Of a DNA stretch of 64,000 nt, positions 58,501 to 64,000 are shown piece after piece. The notes under the pieces are model-generated. The model saw only the letters and a list, made by a program, of their open reading frames with translations, was not told the origin of the DNA and made no database searches. Position numbers and translations under genes: made by a program. The stretch is from NCBI GenBank assembly GCA_029721515.1, contig CM056552.1, positions 29,597,892-29,661,891 of the forward strand, read 5' to 3'. Within the stretch, counting starts at the first letter, position 1. Each line of letters starts with the position of its first letter. Origin of the DNA: Synanceia verrucosa (lineage: Eukaryota; Chordata; Actinopteri; Perciformes; Synanceiidae).

Positions 58501-60525
58501 TGGCAGGACTGCTGGTTCTGAGTGAACTCTGGGGCTTTGGGGAAGTACTCTCTCAACTTGACCCAAACTTCAGAGGATACCAGCTTCCGCTCAGTCTCTA
58601 AAATACTAAGACCACCTACAGCACACAAGCAAACGTACACATTTAAGAACAAATATTTTAAGGGTTTGAGACTCACCTTTTACGTTGTTTGCACTGATGC
58701 AACAGTATACACTGATCAGACATAACATCATGACCTCCTGCCTAATTTAGTGTTGGTCCCCCTGTCTGACCTCTGACCCCTGAAGGTTTATTCTGTGGTA
58801 TGTGACTCCTTTCTATCTTCAGCAACTTCTCTGCTCTGTTGGATCAGACCACCAGGACCAGCCTTCACTCCCCACCTGCACCAGTGATCCTTGTCCTCTC
58901 ATGACCCTGTCTCTGGTTCACCACTGGTCCTTCCTTGGACCATTTTTGATAGATCCTGACCACTGCAGACCAGGAACAGACTACCAGAGCTGCAGTTCTG
59001 GAGATGCTCTGACCCAGTCCTCAAGCCATCGCTATTTGCTTCTTGTTGTCAAAGACCTGAAAAATCCTGATGGTGGAACATTTTTCCTGCTTCTAACATC
59101 AACTCTGAGGACTAAATGTTTATTTTGTTGCCTTATATACTGTATCCCAGGAGCCATGATGAAGAGATGATCAGTGGTATTCACCTGGCAGTGGTCAGAA
59201 TGTTATTCCTCATCGGTGTATATTGGGTCCATCAAAATGTTTCACCACACCTTTTGGCACCATGGTAATACATTTTAAAGGAGAACTTTGGCCGATTTCA
59301 ACATGCAGCTGCATTGCTGAAGCTACGTTAGACTTGTCAGTACCCAAGACGCCTCAATTTTTGGTCCGACCCTGACAGCGTTCTTGAGCGGCACCTGTAG
59401 CCTGGATAGCTAACGTATGGGGGCAGGTTTTTCATTATGCGTTTTAAACATCTTAACATACTCTAAAATATCACCCCAAAAGATATGCAACATCAGCAGA
59501 CACCAAACAACACAGCACCATAGCGTATATGACTCCAAATGACTAGAAAAGTGGGTAAATCAGTGTGTTTGTACAAGCAGTCACATAGCGGTTTGTTTAC
59601 ATCCTTGGCTTCCGGTAGTCCAAACAAGTCAATCCATCAAGTTTATCCCTGACGCAAACTGGAGTTTTGCAGACAGAAACCGTATTCCAGCATTTTTGTT
59701 TTTCTGTTCATACATCACTGACCATGTTACAGCCTGTCATTAGCAATGAGCCCAACAATAGCCTGTTATGAGTCTATTTTCTCTGCACTGAAAGTATTGC
59801 AGCGACTCTATCAATGAGGCTATGAGGCATGAACTCTTTCTGTGGAACTTTATTACCAAAACACCGGCAACTGTGGGCCGTAGCCACACCACACTACAGA
59901 GAAGCCTAAACTGTCTCTCTCTCACATACATCCATGTCCGTCTCTGTCATCTCACACACACCTGAACAACCCACAACAATTTGTTTGGACTACTGGAAGC
60001 CACTAAACAAGGATGTAAACAAACCGGTAAGTGACTGCTCGCACAAACACACTGATTTAACCACTTTTCTACTCATTTTGAGTCATAGTCGCTGTGTTGT
60101 TAGGTGTCTGCTGATGTTGCATATCTTTTGGGGTGATATTTGGAGTATGTTTAAAACATAATGAAAATAGTGTCCCCACGGGTTAGCGGTCCAGGCTACC
60201 ATGCCACTCAAAAACATTGTCAGGGTCGGACCAAAAATTGAGGCGTCTTTGGTACTGACAAGTCTACCGTAGCTTGAGCAATACAGCTGCATGTTGAAAA
60301 TGGCATAAGTTCTCCTTTAACCATTTTGTCAGGTCCTGTGGCCACGCATCAAAGGTAGAAATCAAGTCGTCAATATCAATGCAAGTGAAATTCCACTTAA
60401 TTCCACTTAACAATTCCACACCATTGTAAAACACGAAATTATGTGTCAACTCAACATATTCTCCTTTATGCATATTTAGAATTTTTGCAGGAGATTGTTA
60501 GGAAACTAAAACAAGTCATAATCCC

Positions 60526-60616
<91 letters not shown>

Positions 60617-61755
60617 CCTGACCACATGTAAATCAATGGAACTGCTGAAAACAGTGGGTTAGTGTTCCTGTTTGCATCCAGCACAGTCCTGCACTGCACC
60701 AACATTAAACACTAACTACTATTCTAGATGCTGATGATGGGACAGTACCATGACTGCAGACGATGTCTTCATTGAAAGTCTTCATCTCATCCTCGTTTCC
60801 TACTGAGAGCTCTGGGCCAAACTCTGCAATCAAGCATTTAAAAAGAATGGTAACATTCACAATGCAGGAGCTATTAGTTCAATTTAATACTAAAATACAA
60901 GGATGACACAGATTAACTCAGAGGATGTCAATCAGCCAGTATTTCAATGTAAACATGTATTTTAAAACATTTCACAGTGCACATTGTGTTTAACAGAAAG
61001 TTCAGGAGATGAGACCAATAGTTTCTGCCGGCCAGTGAACTGCATGTTGGTGAATAAAAGCTCCAGGCCATCTGTTTCTCCAAATTGGGACTGTACCAAT
61101 CGTCATCTAGTCCAACCCCACTGAGAAACAACCAAACTATCCCTTTAATGTCAAACCAGTTTGAAAGTCTTTGTTACTGTATATGCTAAACATCATGTTA
61201 GCATTATCACTATGAGCATGTTAGCTCGCAGCACATCCTCATACAGCCGCTGACATGGTTGTAGACTTTTTGTAGTTAGTTTTACCATAATCCACACACT
61301 AGGTTTCCACAAGTACAACACTGAAGCACTGATCAACATTATCAGACCTCAAAAGTCAAACAGAAATTACTCCAGTGTTAAACCAGCCTGTGACAGCTAA
61401 GAAGAGGGAAACAGAAGGAGAACCAGTCGCACCTTTGCTGTTGCTGTGTGGTCCCTGTCCGTTAGTCTGGCTGTTGCTGTGTTTTGTTTTGTGTTCGTCC
61501 TCCTCCAGCTGCTCTAAAGCCAGCTGCTTCCAGCTACGCAGAGATGCTTTGCCCACCCAGTAGCCCTCACCACTGAGGGAGACACACAGTGACACATACC
61601 CAAGGTTAATGATTCATTTTTCATGGGATTTGGAGTCTACTGTCACTGAATATATATACGTGTGTATATATATATATACACACGTATATATATACACACA
61701 CACACACGTATATATACACACACACACGTATATATGCACACACACATATATATAC

Positions 61756-61800
<45 letters not shown>

Positions 61801-62743
61801 CGTGTGTGTATAGATATATATATACACACACACACACACGTGTGTGTATATATATATACACACATATTTACGTGTATATATATATATACACACACACGTA
61901 TATATATACATACATACATATATATACATACATATACACACATATACCGTAATTTCCGGACCATAAGCCGCTACTTTTTTCTCACGCTTTGAACCCTGCG
62001 GCCAATACAACGATGCAGCTGTTTCAAAATTTTTACGGGCTAATGGCCAGGTGCGCCTGCGCAGGACGCACAGGAGCAAGACAGACAGTTGGAAGACGTG
62101 ACGCGCCAGGGAAGATGCTATTTTTAAGCTTAACTCTTAACACCCTCATCATGAATAACACATGAAGAAATGCATATGATGCGATCTGGCTATGAAAGAG
62201 AGAGACTGAGAAGGTGTGACGGAGCCTTTCTGAGGCTGAAGTCCAACATTGAAGGAAACAACTTTGGTGGTTTCAGTGCGCAGGAGAAATATGACGATAG
62301 CCTTCAATTACTTTTCTGTTTTTTTTAACCGGCCGTATAACTGCCGTTTTAGTGCCATGTTACAGCTGCGTTTCAGGTACGGTTTGGAAAAAGCAGTTAA
62401 GGTATGTACCGTAAATAAATATTTAAATAATCTTTCTGTTTACCATCTTTCTGTGTACCGGTAAATATGTCATGTTACAACGTGACATAAAGTGCGGCTT
62501 ATACTCAGGTGCGCCTTATAGCCCGGAAAGTACTCTATATATACACACACACACACATATACATGTATATATACACACACATATATATACATATACATAT
62601 ATACATATACACATATATATATACACACATATACATACATACGTATATATACATATATATACATATATACGTGTGTGTATACATATATACACACACACAC
62701 ACGTATACGTATATATACGTATATACATATATACATACGTGTG

Positions 62744-62800
<57 letters not shown>

Positions 62801-62976
62801 GTATGTATATGTGTATGTATATACATATACACATATACATACACACATATACATACACACATATACATACGTATATATATATAGGTGTGTATGTATATGT
62901 ATATACATACGTATGTACATACGTATGTATATATATATATGTATATGTACATACATATATATGTATATGTATGTAC

Positions 62977-63060
<84 letters not shown>

Positions 63061-64000
63061 GGGATCTTGTTCCTTGGAAAGCAGTGGAAAGCAGCACTAA
63101 ACACTGATCAAGCAAGAGTTCTTCTTTGGTTTCGGCAGACTAGCTATGAAGACTTGACGTATGTATGGCGATTGATGCCCTCAGGCGAGACTGGCAGGGG
63201 GATTTATACTTCAGGCTGCTTCTCCGCACGTCCAATGAAGAAAAAAATACACTGTTCGCTCTAAATTTGACTTGATGCATATTAACTCATCCTTAGTGTG
63301 TTTACCTGAGCGGCCGCTTGACCAGGTTGGTCACTTCCTTGTAGTCTTCATTGAGCTGGTTTTTCAGCCGCAGCACTCTGCAGCGCTGGCCAACACACTC
63401 TTTACACAAAGACGAGCCTGAACAAACACACAATCAGAAAATGACAAACACGTAGTTTTATTTTTAGTCACCATCTAGGAACTCAATTTGGCTACTAAGT
63501 TGCTATCTGACCGCAAACAAGCATTTTTCTGTATTAAGAACAGAAATGCAGGCAAGTAAACTCATCCACTTTACTTTATGATCAACTGTTCCTCTCAGTA
63601 TTATCACTTGCATCACTCATAAGCCAAGAGCGAACAGCCCACACAAACAGCGCATCCTTGACCGTACAGGTATGGTCATATTCTGCATTTGAAAACCCAA
63701 GGACTTCACCGTCTCCAAATATCAAAGCATATTTTTAGTTAAAAACATTGTTAAAAAGTTAGTATGGAGCCTTGCTGTCAAAGAAAATCAATAGATGCAA
63801 AACATAAACAAGTGAAGCGATCATTGTCATACCTACTTCTGTGTAACTACTGAACTGGAAGCACTACAACTGTATGATCTGAGAAGAGCACACCGTTTGT
63901 TTGACTGACCGTCCAGTCTTGGTCCTCCACTGTAGCGCTCATAGAGCAGCTGAGCAGCTTGCAGGGAAACCCTCTTGGTGTCTCCCACCTTGTCTGGGTG
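52545..64000 (-). CDS. usp48: Ubiquitin carboxyl-terminal hydrolase 48, 3' half (runs off the window)
   Basis: Sixteen exons, 5' to 3': 63910-64000 (partial), 63306-63417, 61433-61572, 60749-60823, 58491-58615, 57769-57891, 57174-57235, 56972-57082, 56689-56819, 56406-56512, 56175-56282, 53712-53891, 53440-53565, 53282-53330, 53144-53170 and 52545-52567. All phases match; 529 residues are encoded. Landmarks shared with human USP48 are RLKNQLNEDYK, GYWVGKASLRSWKQLALEQL, YFPKAPEF, LLCPHGG, LLWPSEW, QQQRDLREYTQATIY, GEKALIVSANQTLKELKI, MHAFSVAPFDQNLSIDGK and the terminal TGLLGH. This stretch covers part of the DUSP-domain region and the C-terminal ubiquitin-like domain; the catalytic Cys/His/Asp core lies beyond 64000. 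USP48 is a mainly nuclear deubiquitinase reported to act on histone H2A and NF-kB signalling components. The 27-base and 23-base final coding exons are unusually small. The 56819 exon has a second AG five bases past the used acceptor that would shift frame. Confidence 0.96.
53892..55424. other. USP48 intron with repeat fragments
   Basis: Includes a poly(T) run at 54242-54262, a retroposon-like tail (GGCCAATAAAGTTGATTCTG) near 54683, and a GC-rich block at 55020-55160 with repeated GGCTCCGCCG-type words. No exon recognised. Confidence 0.45.
55425..55818 (+). mobile_element. Tc1-like 3' fragment
   Basis: Near-identical words to the relic at 47440-47818 (CAGAAGCTTGTGGATGG, GTAAGCAAATATAAGCAT), ending GTAAACTTTTGACCATGACT. 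This copy keeps 3' sequence that the 47-kb copy lost to a SINE. It lies in a USP48 intron. Confidence 0.85.
57236..57768. other. USP48 intron, MITE-like fragment
   Basis: Contains ACAAACAAACAAGCCCTGGT GAAAACATAACCTCCTTGG, a word set common in fish DNA-transposon remnants. No partner end was identified. Confidence 0.4.
58706..59222. mobile_element. MITE with 30-bp imperfect inverted ends
   Basis: Left TATACACTGATCAGACATAA and right (inverted) TATACACCGATGAGGAATAA agree through a further CAT..TGACC. The ends start with TA. An open frame at 58802-59170 has no domain that I recognise. It lies in a USP48 intron. Confidence 0.75.
59276..60319. mobile_element. Foldback element, 1.04 kb, with about 340-bp arms
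   Basis: The left arm (59276-59625) starting TAAAGGAGAACTTTGGCC is repeated inverted as the right arm (59980-60319), with scattered substitutions and small gaps. Shared words include GACGCCTCAATTTTTGGTCC and GATATGCAACATCAGCAGAC. The 350-base centre is not repeated. No transposase motif was found. It sits in the USP48 intron between exons 60749 and 58615. Confidence 0.9.
60529..60613. repeat. (CT)n(TA)n microsatellite
   Basis: About 16 CT followed by about 26 TA dinucleotides. Confidence 0.95.
61646..61943. repeat. Interspersed (TA)n/(CA)n/(CG) tract, left part
   Basis: Blocks of TATA and CACA with ACGT steps. Several frames are open through it on both strands and encode only IYIYIH-type repeats; none is a gene. 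Confidence 0.95.
61944..62534. mobile_element. MITE inside a microsatellite
   Basis: Left TACCGTAATTTCCGGACCAT AAG and right CTTATAGCCCGGAAAGTA are inverted. The interior repeats the AAGCCGC / GCGGCTTATA theme in opposite directions. TA-rich tract continues on both sides, so the element landed within it. Confidence 0.75.
62535..63058. repeat. Interspersed (TA)n/(CA)n tract, right part
   Basis: Same composition as the left part, ending in about 45 bases of pure TA. Together the two parts make over 800 bases of simple sequence in one USP48 intron, between exons 63306 and 61572. Confidence 0.95.
63418..63909. other. USP48 intron
   Basis: Sequence between the first two USP48 exons in the window; no element recognised. 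Confidence 0.5.

Noticed and set aside
61609..63107. Several 120-210-codon frames of Tyr/Ile/His on both strands
   Set aside because: Translations of TA/CA microsatellite, open on both strands, without any domain.

Overview
The window looks like nuclear genomic DNA of a teleost fish. It has vertebrate genes split by GT-AG introns and teleost-type repeats: L2/Maui-like LINEs, Tc1/mariner and hAT elements, a tRNA-derived SINE with a (GGAT)n tail, foldback MITEs and many minisatellites. No rRNA, tRNA gene, CRISPR array or prokaryotic operon was seen. The species cannot be named from this sequence.

Four host genes can be supported exon by exon, with reading phase preserved across every internal junction. 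On the + strand are the 3' part of an ATXN7L2-like SAGA-subunit gene (3815-15599; 5' exons not visible) and a complete CYB561D1-like transmembrane cytochrome b561 gene (17675-20593). On the - strand are a ZBTB40-like BTB/zinc-finger gene (start near 50415, stop at 32943) and the 3' half of USP48 (running in from beyond 64000, stop at 52545). CYB561D1 and ZBTB40 are convergent. ZBTB40 lies directly downstream of USP48 in the same orientation. ATXN7L2 and CYB561D1 are neighbours on human 1p13.3, while USP48 and ZBTB40 both map to human 1p36.12, so the window brings together two blocks that are far apart in human.

Layout: 1-3.8 kb, a 41-bp minisatellite and intron. 3.8-15.6 kb, ATXN7L2, one intron of which holds a 4.5-kb Tc1-type element with about 210-bp inverted repeats and nested cargo. 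14.5-17.7 kb, three unrelated minisatellites, the last ending about 10 bp before the CYB561D1 start codon. 20.6-32.9 kb, a repeat-rich intergenic region dominated by a truncated L2 copy whose 3' region has grown into a roughly 5.2-kb, 41-bp array with a 2,049-bp higher-order duplication. 32.9-50.4 kb, ZBTB40, whose 7.5-kb intron contains a Tc1 relic, a hAT element with 8-bp target duplications nested inside an older foldback, and a second L2 copy with its own 44-bp array. 51.9-64 kb, USP48, with a 1.04-kb foldback and long TA/CA tracts in its introns.

The coding genes are not a pathway; they are chromatin and ubiquitin regulators plus one redox membrane protein. The main interest is the repeat biology: serial nesting with readable target-site duplications, birth of tandem arrays inside LINE tails, and a repeat family that carries a RecQ-like helicase first-exon fragment and a hairpin with paired changes between copies. 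All calls were made by eye.
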